Source of the DNA: an uncultured Blautia sp.
Lineage (GTDB): Bacteria > Bacillota > Clostridia > Lachnospirales > Lachnospiraceae
Length of the DNA stretch: 64,000 nucleotides
Direction of reading: 5' to 3'
NCBI GenBank assembly: GCA_934426285.1
Contig: CAKRYE010000002.1
Coordinates: 1-64,000 of the forward strand
Shown here: positions 9,165 to 17,070 of the stretch, piece by piece
Layout: each line of letters begins with the position of its first letter
How positions within the stretch are numbered: position 1 is the stretch's first letter
The notes under the pieces: model-generated
Database searches by the model: none
The model's input: the letters and a program-made list of their open reading frames with translations, nothing else
Told to the model about the DNA's origin: nothing
Made by a program: the position numbers and the translations under genes

Positions 9165-9207
9165 AGAAGACACGATTTATCAGAATCTGAAATAAATCAT
9201 GTCTTCT
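9165..9207 (+). terminator. Terminator after tRNA-Leu
   Basis: 16-bp stem (9165-9180 with 9192-9207, one mismatch) followed by CTTTTTATTTTCTTTTTT. It probably also helps end transcription of the convergent hydrolase gene. Confidence 0.75.
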
Positions 9208-9273
9208 CTTTTTATTTTCTTTTTTATTTCCAAAGCTATCAGCCGTATGCATTGCCTCTGCCTGTTTTATCCG

Positions 9274-10413
9274 TTACTGCACCTGACTCATAATATAGTT
9301 ATATATCTTCATGCAGGTCTCTCTGTCATAGTGCGTTCCATCGGCAGTCTTATACCCCTGCTTTGTCAGCCAGGAATACAGGTCTATAAAATCAGCTCCT
9401 GCAATCTGCGCTTTCATTTTTTTATTAAATGCTTTAATTGTCTTATTGTCCGCATATTCATCCGGTATTTCTACAGGACCCACTGCCAGGATATGTACCC
9501 GAACTCCTTTTTGCTTCCACTGGGGAATCTTCTCATTAAGCAGGCTGATATAATTATCAATATTATCCAGGTCATTCACTCCCAGCCAGAAAAACAGATC
9601 CTCATTCCCCTGAATCTGTTCATCCACTGCTTTTACAGCAGTATCACGAAGCCATACATATCCCATGCTCCCCTTACAGATCCATGCAACCTTCTCGTCT
9701 CCTGTGAACTCCCGAAGCTCTTCAGTCCGGGAATCTCCCAGAATGATCACCGGTTTCGGTGCAGGCCTGCATGCCTTAACAGGCTCACTATAACCTGAAT
9801 AAACCACTGCATTAGGATTTCTGCAATATGCACGGACACGATAATAATAATCCTGTCCTTCCTTCAATGTATTATCCCCGAAAGAAAATACCGTATTTCC
9901 AGATGCAACTCCTACCCTTATATATTTCCCCTGCTCAGAATCAGCACGGAAAACCTGATATCCGTCTGCTGATGAAATTTTACTCCAGGTAATCAATGCC
10001 TCTGTATCGCTGCTCCTTTTCGCCTGGCTGACCACCGGACTGGAAGGAGCAGTCTTAATTGTCAATACTTTTGACATTTTACTGTATATCACTTTTCCAT
10101 TCTTCTTTGTATAGGAACGGATTTTATATTTATACACCTTATCCTGCGAGCCTTTTAGGATCAGCTGATTCTTTCCGGCAGGATAATTTCCCAGACTACG
10201 GTATTTTTTATATAATTTATAATATAAAAATACCTGACATCCGGAGGATCCCTTTGCCTTATTCCACTGTAAAGTTACTGTATCCCCTTTTGCAGTTCCC
10301 TTCAATACAGGAACTGCAGGTTGGGTCTGGGCAGCTATAGCACTTACAGTTCCTGACTGCAATACAAGAAGTATTGCAGTCAGAAATATCACCTTTTTCA
10401 GTATTTTCCTCAA
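9274..10413 (-). CDS. Secreted SGNH/GDSL-type hydrolase with two Fn3-like domains
   Basis: 379 residues. A signal peptide (about 1-28) is followed by two fibronectin-III-like repeats (about 32-125 and 127-220, with WSKISSADGYQVFR as the typical strand pattern). An SGNH hydrolase domain comes last: block I IILGDSRTEEL, block III LGVNDLDN, block V DGTHYD. The family hydrolyses esters such as O-acetyl groups on sugars or lipids; the substrate here is unknown. The start is a TTG at 10413, chosen because AAAGGAGGA sits 8 bases upstream. The neighbouring upstream gene also encodes a secreted protein with an Fn3-like C-terminus, so the pair may act together at the cell surface. Not recognised as a named gene. 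Confidence 0.75.
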   Translation of the reverse strand: MRKILKKVIFLTAILLVLQSGTVSAIAAQTQPAVPVLKGTAKGDTVTLQWNKAKGSSGCQVFLYYKLYKKYRSLGNYPAGKNQLILKGSQDKVYKYKIRSYTKKNGKVIYSKMSKVLTIKTAPSSPVVSQAKRSSDTEALITWSKISSADGYQVFRADSEQGKYIRVGVASGNTVFSFGDNTLKEGQDYYYRVRAYCRNPNAVVYSGYSEPVKACRPAPKPVIILGDSRTEELREFTGDEKVAWICKGSMGYVWLRDTAVKAVDEQIQGNEDLFFWLGVNDLDNIDNYISLLNEKIPQWKQKGVRVHILAVGPVEIPDEYADNKTIKAFNKKMKAQIAGADFIDLYSWLTKQGYKTADGTHYDRETCMKIYNYIMSQVQ

Positions 10414-10467
10414 GCAGCCTTCCTCCTTTCGGAAACATCCTCACAGTGAGTTCCTGTCAACCATTCA

Positions 10468-11952
10468 TTATTTAACTTTTACAGCCTTCACTCCACCCCA
10501 GGAAGTATATACCTTCTTGCCATTTACTACTTTATACGCTCTGGCTCTGAAATAGTATGTTTTCTTACTTCCAAGACCAGTTTTTGTTACGCTCAAAGAT
10601 TTTGTATCCTTTGTAACCGCAGAATTCATTTTATTTTTAGAAGTTCCGTAGTATACCTGATATCCGTCAGCTCCCTTTACTGCTGCCCATTTAACAGTCG
10701 CTGTTTTTGCCTTGGATGATTTCACGGAAATAGCCGGTCCGGCAGCTGCTGCTCTGGCTTTAACCTCTGCAGTTCCTGTCCATGGCTGTTCCACTTTATT
10801 CTTATCCTGCACCATAACAGTAGCAGTCAGTCTATATGTATAAGTTGTTCCCGGAGTAACATTGCTGTCTGTGTAGCTGTCTCCAAATTCAGGATCATCC
10901 AGATCGCCTTTTCCCCAGGTTTTGATGGTCTGATAAGCTCCGTTTCCTGCCTTTCTCTCCAGTGTATAGCTTGCATCCTGAGAAGTGGAACCAATGTTCA
11001 GGCTGATTTCATCCCAGGAAGCAGAAGCAGAAACTTTTGCCTTTACCATTTTCACCTTGCCACGCACTGCTGAATCACAGCTGAATCTCTGAGGCTCGCG
11101 AACCCATTCCGGTGTAAAGTCAACAGATGAGGTCTGGCTGAGAGAATTTCCTTCAATGTACAGAGCAGCTACCTGGTATCCGTCATTACCACCGGAAAGC
11201 TTTGTAATTTTGTTATTTGCCAGATTCAGGCTCAGTCCTGCAAAACCGGAGCAGTTAAAAGATGTAAGAGCATTATAGCTTACATCAATCTCTGTAAGGC
11301 TCTTCAGATAATCACTGGAAATGTTAGAAAGTCCCAGGTTTGCCTGAGATGTAAAATTATTGTGGCTGGCATTGATATAATCCAGTTTTTTCAGATATTT
11401 AATGTTCGGCATTGCGATTTTAGTCAATTTATTATTAGAGCAAAGAACAGCTACCATTCCTGTACAGCGGCTGAGATTCAAAGTTCCCTTTAAAGCATTA
11501 TCACTTACATTAATGCTTGTCAGCTTCGTATTCTTTGTCAGATTCACAGATGTAAGCTTATTATTTGATGCGTCCAGAGTAGTAAGGGAAGTAAAGTACT
11601 CGATTCCCTTCAGATTGGAAATTCCAAGACCTGACACATTCAGTGTCTGCACTGCTTTGATCTCTGCATCTGAAAGCTTCTTATCCTTATTGGTATCCAG
11701 ATTATTCAGCACATAGCTGTAAAACTTTTTGTCTGGAAAATTGGTAGTATTTACTGCAATTGCGGAAGCAGCCTCTGCAGCATCAGAACTAAACTCCTCA
11801 CTTTCCTCTGCTACCGGAGTTTCATCCTCGCTTACGGATGTCTCAACAGCAAAATCACTGAAGTCAGCTGCACTGACCCCTATTCCTGATGTCAGTACTG
11901 TTGCACTGATCACGCTTGCCATTAATAACTGGTATAATTTTCTGTTTTTCAT
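10468..11952 (-). CDS. Secreted leucine-rich-repeat protein with C-terminal Fn3-like domain
   Basis: 494 residues. A signal peptide (about 1-29) precedes a short acidic linker. An EF-hand-like segment DTNKDKKLSDAEI (about 93-105) comes next, then roughly six leucine-rich repeats of the bacterial type (LTSVNLTKNTKLTSINVSDN pattern, about 108-265). A middle beta-rich region and a final Fn3-like domain (about 405-494) complete the protein. No LPxTG motif, transmembrane anchor or wall-binding repeat is visible, so it may be released or held non-covalently. It ends 54 bases before the SGNH hydrolase gene on the same strand. Function unknown; LRR proteins of this type commonly bind proteins or glycans outside the cell. 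AGGAGA supports the start. Confidence 0.75.
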   Translation of the reverse strand: MKNRKLYQLLMASVISATVLTSGIGVSAADFSDFAVETSVSEDETPVAEESEEFSSDAAEAASAIAVNTTNFPDKKFYSYVLNNLDTNKDKKLSDAEIKAVQTLNVSGLGISNLKGIEYFTSLTTLDASNNKLTSVNLTKNTKLTSINVSDNALKGTLNLSRCTGMVAVLCSNNKLTKIAMPNIKYLKKLDYINASHNNFTSQANLGLSNISSDYLKSLTEIDVSYNALTSFNCSGFAGLSLNLANNKITKLSGGNDGYQVAALYIEGNSLSQTSSVDFTPEWVREPQRFSCDSAVRGKVKMVKAKVSASASWDEISLNIGSTSQDASYTLERKAGNGAYQTIKTWGKGDLDDPEFGDSYTDSNVTPGTTYTYRLTATVMVQDKNKVEQPWTGTAEVKARAAAAGPAISVKSSKAKTATVKWAAVKGADGYQVYYGTSKNKMNSAVTKDTKSLSVTKTGLGSKKTYYFRARAYKVVNGKKVYTSWGGVKAVKVK

Positions 11953-12089
11953 CTTATTCTCTCCTGTCTTTTCAGAATTATTGTTTTTTCACGACTGTAT
12001 GCCGGATCGTTACATTCTTCGCAGTTACAATCTGTCTCTGATACGATATAACCTTATCACTTTTCTCTGCCTATTGCAACATTTTTTTA

Positions 12090-12095
12090 ATTATA
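12090..12095 (-). promoter_or_regulatory. Possible -10 of the LRR protein gene
   Basis: TATAAT on the minus strand in a very A/T-rich stretch, giving a leader of about 130 bases. A TTTACA lies too far upstream (20-base spacer), so the promoter is only a candidate. Confidence 0.35.
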
Positions 12096-12146
12096 ATGTA
12101 AAATTTTTACAAATCTGTAAAATATATTTTTCTTAATACAGGTGCA

Positions 12147-12192
12147 AAAGAGAACTAAGTATCCAATTTTATTTGGTTTCTCAGTTCTCTTT
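12147..12192 (-). terminator. Terminator of the zinc-ribbon protein gene
   Basis: AAAGAGAACT / AGTTCTCTTT stem with an inner CCAA / TTGG pairing. In the minus direction it ends in TCTCTTTT. Confidence 0.75.
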
Positions 12193-12216
12193 GTATTTCT
12201 TATAGCCTTATATTAA

Positions 12217-12840
12217 TTATACTTCTGTTTTCTCCACAGCTTCCTCTGCTTTTTCCTCCACAGGCTGTTCCTCCCGGAATTCTGCATTTTCCGGTTTCTC
12301 TGGCTCCTCTGCTTTTGTACTCCCCTGGGCAGCTTCTGTCTCTGCTTCCGCCTCTGCAGGCTCACCTTTCTCATCTGTCTCCTCTTCGGATGCTTCTACA
12401 GGTTCTTCCACAAGATCTTCCACAGGATCCTCTACAGGTTCTGCAGGCTCCGGTGTTGGACAGGGCGTTCCACAATATGGACAAAAGCTTACGGAAAGAT
12501 CTACTTCCTTCTCACAGGAAGGACAGATTTTCTTTCCTCTGAGATTAGCGGCACTGTCCTTAAACTCTCTGATCTTCAGAAAATGTTGATCGATTTCCTG
12601 GCAGATTACACTGAGTTCACCGTCAATGCCTTCTCCTTCAGCATGTCTCTTGTAGATGATGTCTCCCAGATCTGCTTTCAGTTTTTCGATCGTCCGCTCT
12701 TCACCGGAAATTTTTCCGCGAATTTTCTGAGTCTCAATAGTCTGCTCTGCACGGGCTCCCAGCTCTTTTGTTGTTTTTCCAAGCTCCTTTGTTGTTTTTG
12801 AAAATGTTTTTACGATACCGTCAAAAAAATCTGTTCCCAT
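12217..12840 (-). CDS. Coiled-coil / zinc-ribbon protein with long acidic tail, unknown function
   Basis: 207 residues in three parts. Residues 1-95 are helical and coiled-coil-like, with a near-exact TTKELGK duplication at residues 16-28. A zinc ribbon has two CPxC knuckles (ICPSCEKEV and FCPYCGTPC, about 105-128). The tail from about 130 to the end is about a third glutamate with interspersed Pro/Ala/Val. No signal peptide or membrane segment is seen, so the protein is probably cytoplasmic. AAAGGAG precedes the ATG and a terminator follows. Similar small zinc-ribbon proteins are common in Firmicutes without assigned roles. I do not recognise a specific family. Confidence 0.7.
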   Translation of the reverse strand: MGTDFFDGIVKTFSKTTKELGKTTKELGARAEQTIETQKIRGKISGEERTIEKLKADLGDIIYKRHAEGEGIDGELSVICQEIDQHFLKIREFKDSAANLRGKKICPSCEKEVDLSVSFCPYCGTPCPTPEPAEPVEDPVEDLVEEPVEASEEETDEKGEPAEAEAETEAAQGSTKAEEPEKPENAEFREEQPVEEKAEEAVEKTEV

Positions 12841-12904
12841 AATACCGACTCCTTTCTACAATTATAAAGTATATGGTTTTCATAACTGTTCTGCATTTTT
12901 ACAG

Positions 12905-14302
12905 TTATCGTTTTTCAATCCGCTCCTGCCCTCTGAGCTGAATTTTCGGGCCTCCATTGCCTTCAATATATTCCCTTGTGATCACAACCTCTCCGATATT
13001 GTCATCTTTGGGAATCTCATACATAATATCCAGCATATATTCCTCCAGAATCGCGCGCAGGGCTCTGGCTCCTGTATCCTTTTCCAGTGCCTTCGCAGCT
13101 ATGGCATGAAGGGCTCCTTCCTCGAATTCCAGTTTTACCTCATCCAATGCCAGAAGCTTCTGATACTGTTTCAGTATTGCGTTCTTTGGCTCCTTCAATA
13201 TCTTGACCAACATATCCTCAGACAAACCATCCAAAGTAAAGATGATCGGCAGACGTCCGATAAACTCAGGAATCATTCCGAAGCTTCGGATATCCTCCAC
13301 TGTAACCTTCTGCAGAAGGTGGGGATCATGATCATATTTATCCTTCAGATCTGCATAGAATCCAATAGATGCCTGTTTATTCAGCCTCTCTTTAATAATA
13401 TTCTCCAGATCCGGAAAAGCTCCCCCACAGATAAAAAGAATATTTCTGGTATTTACCGTTACAAGAGGTACCATGGCATTCTTGCTGTTGGCACCAACCG
13501 GAACCTCTACTTCACTGCCTTCCAGAAGCTTCAGCATTCCCTGCTGCACCGCTTCTCCACTGACATCACGCTGATTGGTATTTTTTTTCTTGGCAATCTT
13601 GTCAATTTCATCAATAAAGATAATTCCATGCTCTGCCCTTTCCACATCATTATCTGCAGCAGCCAGAAGCTTGGATACTACACTCTCTATATCATCTCCA
13701 ATATAGCCAGCCTCCGTAAGAGAAGTTGCATCAGCAATGGCAAGAGGTACATCCAGAAGCTTTGCAAGGGTTTTTACCAGATAAGTCTTTCCGCAGCCGG
13801 TAGGTCCGATCATAAGCATATTGGATTTCTCTATTTCAATCTCATCCATGGTATCCGTAGCTACTCTTTTATAATGATTGTAAACAGCTACAGACATTAC
13901 TTTCTTGGCTTTCTCCTGTCCTATCACATACTGATCCAGTGTTTCTTTGATCTTATGTGGTGCAGGAATATTTTTCAGATCCAGGACCGGTTTTTCTGCC
14001 TTTTCTTCCTTCTTCTTATGGATCTTTTTAGGCTGCTGCCCGGGATTCTGAAAACTGCTCAGATCGATCATGCTCACATTAGGCATATTCATCAGATCCG
14101 CATAATTAAATTTTCCATCATTAAACTGCTGGTTCATGGAATTAAAGCTTTTCTGCATACAGTCTGTACAGATATGTATATTATTCGGCAGTTCGATCAT
14201 AGGTCCGGCTTTGCTCTCCGGTCTGCGGCAGAGAAAACAGAATTTCTCCTGTTTTTTCTCTTCCTGATCTATCACTTCGTCATCATTATAGTTATCAGTC
14301 AT
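12905..14302 (-). CDS. clpX: ClpX-type AAA+ unfoldase
   Basis: 465 residues. An N-terminal C4 zinc finger (CFLC ... CTDC) is followed by a long Lys-rich linker and a ClpX-type AAA+ module: Walker A GPTGCGKT, Walker B IIFIDEID, pore loop GYIGDD, DVSGEAVQQ sensor region and an IGF tripeptide in SIGFYADL, the loop with which ClpX docks on ClpP. It should unfold substrates for ClpP degradation. The gene stands alone, without clpP or tig next to it, and the pore loop (GYIG for the usual GYVG) and zinc finger spacing are somewhat divergent. It may therefore be a second ClpX paralogue. In-frame codons reach 14371, but GGAAGGG places the start at 14302. Confidence 0.85.
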   Translation of the reverse strand: MTDNYNDDEVIDQEEKKQEKFCFLCRRPESKAGPMIELPNNIHICTDCMQKSFNSMNQQFNDGKFNYADLMNMPNVSMIDLSSFQNPGQQPKKIHKKKEEKAEKPVLDLKNIPAPHKIKETLDQYVIGQEKAKKVMSVAVYNHYKRVATDTMDEIEIEKSNMLMIGPTGCGKTYLVKTLAKLLDVPLAIADATSLTEAGYIGDDIESVVSKLLAAADNDVERAEHGIIFIDEIDKIAKKKNTNQRDVSGEAVQQGMLKLLEGSEVEVPVGANSKNAMVPLVTVNTRNILFICGGAFPDLENIIKERLNKQASIGFYADLKDKYDHDPHLLQKVTVEDIRSFGMIPEFIGRLPIIFTLDGLSEDMLVKILKEPKNAILKQYQKLLALDEVKLEFEEGALHAIAAKALEKDTGARALRAILEEYMLDIMYEIPKDDNIGEVVITREYIEGNGGPKIQLRGQERIEKR

Positions 14303-14457
14303 ACTGACTCCCTTCCTCTCAACATTTCTATAAAATTTCTTCCGCAACTGTTTCATAGCTTTCATAAACAATAGATTGCTTAACAGTTACTCCCAATTAT
14401 ATAGAATTATATCATATTCCCCGCATATCTCAAAATTAAAGTTTTATAAAATCATTA

Positions 14458-14491
14458 AAAGAGATACCGCTTTTCTCTGCAGTATCTCTTT
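14458..14491 (-). terminator. Terminator of the htrA-like gene
   Basis: AAAGAGATAC / GTATCTCTTT stem, T-run TCTCTTTT in the minus direction, 13 bases past the stop codon. Confidence 0.75.
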
Positions 14492-14503
14492 CTTATAAGC
14501 AGA

Positions 14504-15922
14504 TCAGCTGTTTTCTGATCTGGATCCTAAAGTAATCTCAACTGTGCTCTCCTGGTATTCCCCGTCAGTAGCTCTGGCCACCACTGCTTCTATCTTCTCG
14601 CCAGACTTATAATACTGGAGTTTTTCCAGAAGATCATCCCCGCTGGTCACACTCTGTCCATCAAATTTCACAATAATATCTCCCTTACAGATGCCACCTT
14701 TCTCAGCCGGTGATTTCTCCTCAACGCCTCTGACAAAAGCTCCCTCCGGCATATCATACATCTGTATGGCCTCTGTAGTAAGATTGGAAAGAACTACCCC
14801 CAGATAGCCTTTCTCTTCAGCGGAAACCTTCTCCCTGGTCTGACGGTTCATCAGATCCTCAAGAATAGGCTTTGCCCTGGAAATGGGAATCGCATATCCC
14901 ATTCCTTCCACTGTACTGTCGGCATATTTAGCAGAATTAATACCGATCAGTTCTCCCTTCATATTCAGAAGTGCCCCTCCGCTGTTGCCGGGATTAATGG
15001 CTGCATCTGTCTGAATCAATCCGGAACTGCTTGTACCATCCTCTGTGGAAATCGTTCTGTTCAGCGCACTGATCCATCCGGAGGTCACTGACTGTCCATA
15101 TCCCAGCGCATTACCAATTGCCACTACCTGCTGACCTACCACCAGATCCTCTGAGCTTCCAATCTGTGCAATCTTGATCTCACTCAGTGTATCCTCAGGA
15201 ATATCTGCCTTCTTTACAGCGATCACAGCCAGATCATTGTCGGAATCTGTACCCTTGATCCTGGCACTGACTGCATCCTCCAGATTCAGGTCGCCGGTAT
15301 CATCTGCATTCTCAGTCTCCGTTTCCGCATTCATTACATCATTTCCGATAAAACATACACTTAAAGTAGATGCTCCGTCTACCACATGATTATTGGTAGC
15401 GATCAAAAGCTCCTCATCATTATCTCCTACGATAATCCCTGAACCGGTAGCTGCACTTTTGTACTGACGCGAACCATAGCCAAAGAAGCTTGGTATTTCC
15501 TGTACGCTTACTGTAGTAATAGCCACTACCGAAGGCATAGATGCCTGGGCTACTGAAGCCACAGTCCCATTCCCGGACTCTGTATCTGCCCCAATCTCCC
15601 CGTCAGAACCGTCATCTGTCACAGTTCCAGCCACACTCTGGGTTGTTTCAAGATGTGTACTTTTTTCATCAGTTTTCAGATATTTACCTGCCACAAAGCT
15701 TACCGATAGAAAAACGGCAGAAGCTACCAGCCCGAAAAGCACTGCCAGAGCCACTGTCGTCCCTGCTTTTTTTCCAAAAGAATCTGTTTCTTTTTTATTC
15801 CGGACAGGCGGCACCCTGTCAGGCACAGTTCCGGTCTCCTCATGGAACTGATAATGTTCATATCTTGGAGCCTGCTCCCCGGATGTCTGTTGATCTTCCC
15901 TCCGGTCTTCTTCATTATACAT
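14504..15922 (-). CDS. Membrane-anchored HtrA/DegP-family serine protease
   Basis: 472 residues. A Glu/Arg-rich cytoplasmic N-terminus precedes one transmembrane helix (about 52-79), an acidic linker, a trypsin-like domain and a C-terminal PDZ domain (about 375-465). The triad is visible as His179 in NNHVVDG, Asp230 in DSDNDLAV and Ser314 in NPGNSGGAL. This is the layout of HtrA/HtrB surface quality-control proteases of Firmicutes, which degrade misfolded exported proteins. A short acidic insert (about 198-213) lies between His and Asp. It is monocistronic, with an extended -10 upstream and a terminator downstream. Neither CssR-like sites nor a two-component system is seen nearby. Confidence 0.92.
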   Translation of the reverse strand: MYNEEDRREDQQTSGEQAPRYEHYQFHEETGTVPDRVPPVRNKKETDSFGKKAGTTVALAVLFGLVASAVFLSVSFVAGKYLKTDEKSTHLETTQSVAGTVTDDGSDGEIGADTESGNGTVASVAQASMPSVVAITTVSVQEIPSFFGYGSRQYKSAATGSGIIVGDNDEELLIATNNHVVDGASTLSVCFIGNDVMNAETETENADDTGDLNLEDAVSARIKGTDSDNDLAVIAVKKADIPEDTLSEIKIAQIGSSEDLVVGQQVVAIGNALGYGQSVTSGWISALNRTISTEDGTSSSGLIQTDAAINPGNSGGALLNMKGELIGINSAKYADSTVEGMGYAIPISRAKPILEDLMNRQTREKVSAEEKGYLGVVLSNLTTEAIQMYDMPEGAFVRGVEEKSPAEKGGICKGDIIVKFDGQSVTSGDDLLEKLQYYKSGEKIEAVVARATDGEYQESTVEITLGSRSENS

Positions 15923-16006
15923 ATTATCACCTGCTCCCTTCGCACCTGTTTATTCTGATATCAGCAGATTGAAATTCCTGTCCTGATATCCTGTTCTCTA
16001 GGAAAC

Positions 16007-16015
16007 AGTATAGCA
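16007..16015 (-). promoter_or_regulatory. Extended -10 promoter of the htrA-like gene
   Basis: TGCTATACT on the minus strand (TG-n-TATACT). No good -35 at 16-18 bases, as expected for an extended -10 promoter. The leader would be about 80 bases. Confidence 0.55.
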
Positions 16016-16068
16016 ATGAATTGTGTTCAAAATGTGACAATAATCGTAAAATGACGTGAAGGAAAACC

Positions 16069-16992
16069 TTAGCCTTTTTTCCAGTAATAGGGGTTCATTG
16101 TACATGCAAATACGATTTTGTTCGGAAGCTTATTGTATCTTTTTCCAAGAAAATATCCGGCATATTTAGCTCCGCTCTGCAGGATCAGCTGAGGGATCAG
16201 CCACACATGTCCGGTTTTTACCAGATATACCATACTTCTTTTTACCAGGCGCAATCCCTCTCCCTCAGAAGGCACATCTGCAAAAATTTCCGGATGTTCT
16301 GCCTGCGAAACACCCAGGTCAAAATTACGGTGAAACTGCTGGACACAGGAATAATTGTGTGAATGATAAACCCTGGCATCTGCTGCATAGGCAATAGAGT
16401 ATCCCTGCTTTACCATGTTCCCTGCACAGATCATATCCTCATTAAAAATAGCTCTGTTTACAAAGCCTCCCACATCCTGATAACTCTCTCTTTTATATGC
16501 TGCGCATACATTAGAGCAGAAATACGTCTTTATTCCATATTGTTTCACATCAGATAAGGATTTTACTGATGAGTGTTCCGGATAATTAAAGGAACGGGTG
16601 TAACGTTCCAGAAAACCACAGTCCGATTTGGGAAGCTGTCTGGCATAAGCCGCTCCTATTTTCTCATTCTGGTCCAGGGCTTTCAGCAGATTCCCGATCA
16701 GCTTATGATCCGCCGGAAGAGCATCCTGTGTCATAAACACCATAACCCTGGCATCAGACAGCTCTGCTGCCCGTCTTCTTGTACCGCCATGATCAAAATC
16801 CTTCTGCTCCAAATGGTGCACTTCCACCAGCTTACAATTCTCCCATTCCCGGTTCCAGTATTGCTCTCCTGTATTCATGACTACAATTCTGTCTGGAGGA
16901 CATTCCTGTCTCTCCAGTCTTGTCAGCAATTCCATAAATTCTTTTCCCGGACGGTATGTGGGAATAATCACATCCACATTTCTGTTTTTCAT
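16069..16992 (-). CDS. GT2 glycosyltransferase, rhamnosyltransferase-like
   Basis: 307 residues with a GT-A fold. DVIIPTYRPGKEF opens the nucleotide-binding domain; the Asp in TQDALPAD is at the DxD position, and EDM (FNEDMICAG) supplies the catalytic base region. The sequence resembles the rhamnosyltransferase group of GT2 used in wall polysaccharide assembly, but the sugar cannot be proven from sequence. The start is the ATG at 16992, with GTGGAG just upstream; the GTG of that SD is an alternative in-frame start (17004) that I reject. It is the last gene of block A and is followed by no obvious T-run hairpin. Confidence 0.8.
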   Translation of the reverse strand: MKNRNVDVIIPTYRPGKEFMELLTRLERQECPPDRIVVMNTGEQYWNREWENCKLVEVHHLEQKDFDHGGTRRRAAELSDARVMVFMTQDALPADHKLIGNLLKALDQNEKIGAAYARQLPKSDCGFLERYTRSFNYPEHSSVKSLSDVKQYGIKTYFCSNVCAAYKRESYQDVGGFVNRAIFNEDMICAGNMVKQGYSIAYAADARVYHSHNYSCVQQFHRNFDLGVSQAEHPEIFADVPSEGEGLRLVKRSMVYLVKTGHVWLIPQLILQSGAKYAGYFLGKRYNKLPNKIVFACTMNPYYWKKG

Positions 16993-17018
16993 ATTTATCT
17001 CCACTATTTTTTTATTCT

Positions 17019-17054
17019 AGAAAGGACCATCCTGTCTTTCGGATGGTCCTTTCT
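17019..17054. terminator. Perfect 14-bp hairpin between the LCP gene and the GT2 gene
   Basis: AGAAAGGACCATCC / GGATGGTCCTTTCT. In the minus direction the stem is followed by AGAATAAAAAAA rather than T's, so it may act as an RNA stabiliser or weak attenuator within the block rather than as a true terminator. Confidence 0.6.
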
Positions 17055-17070
17055 GTTCAGCATAATCCTA

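Noticed and set aside
13106-14374. Open frame of 422 codons on the plus strand opposite clpX
   Set aside because: Antisense to an intact clpX, with low-complexity composition (many Ile, Phe, His) and no family features.
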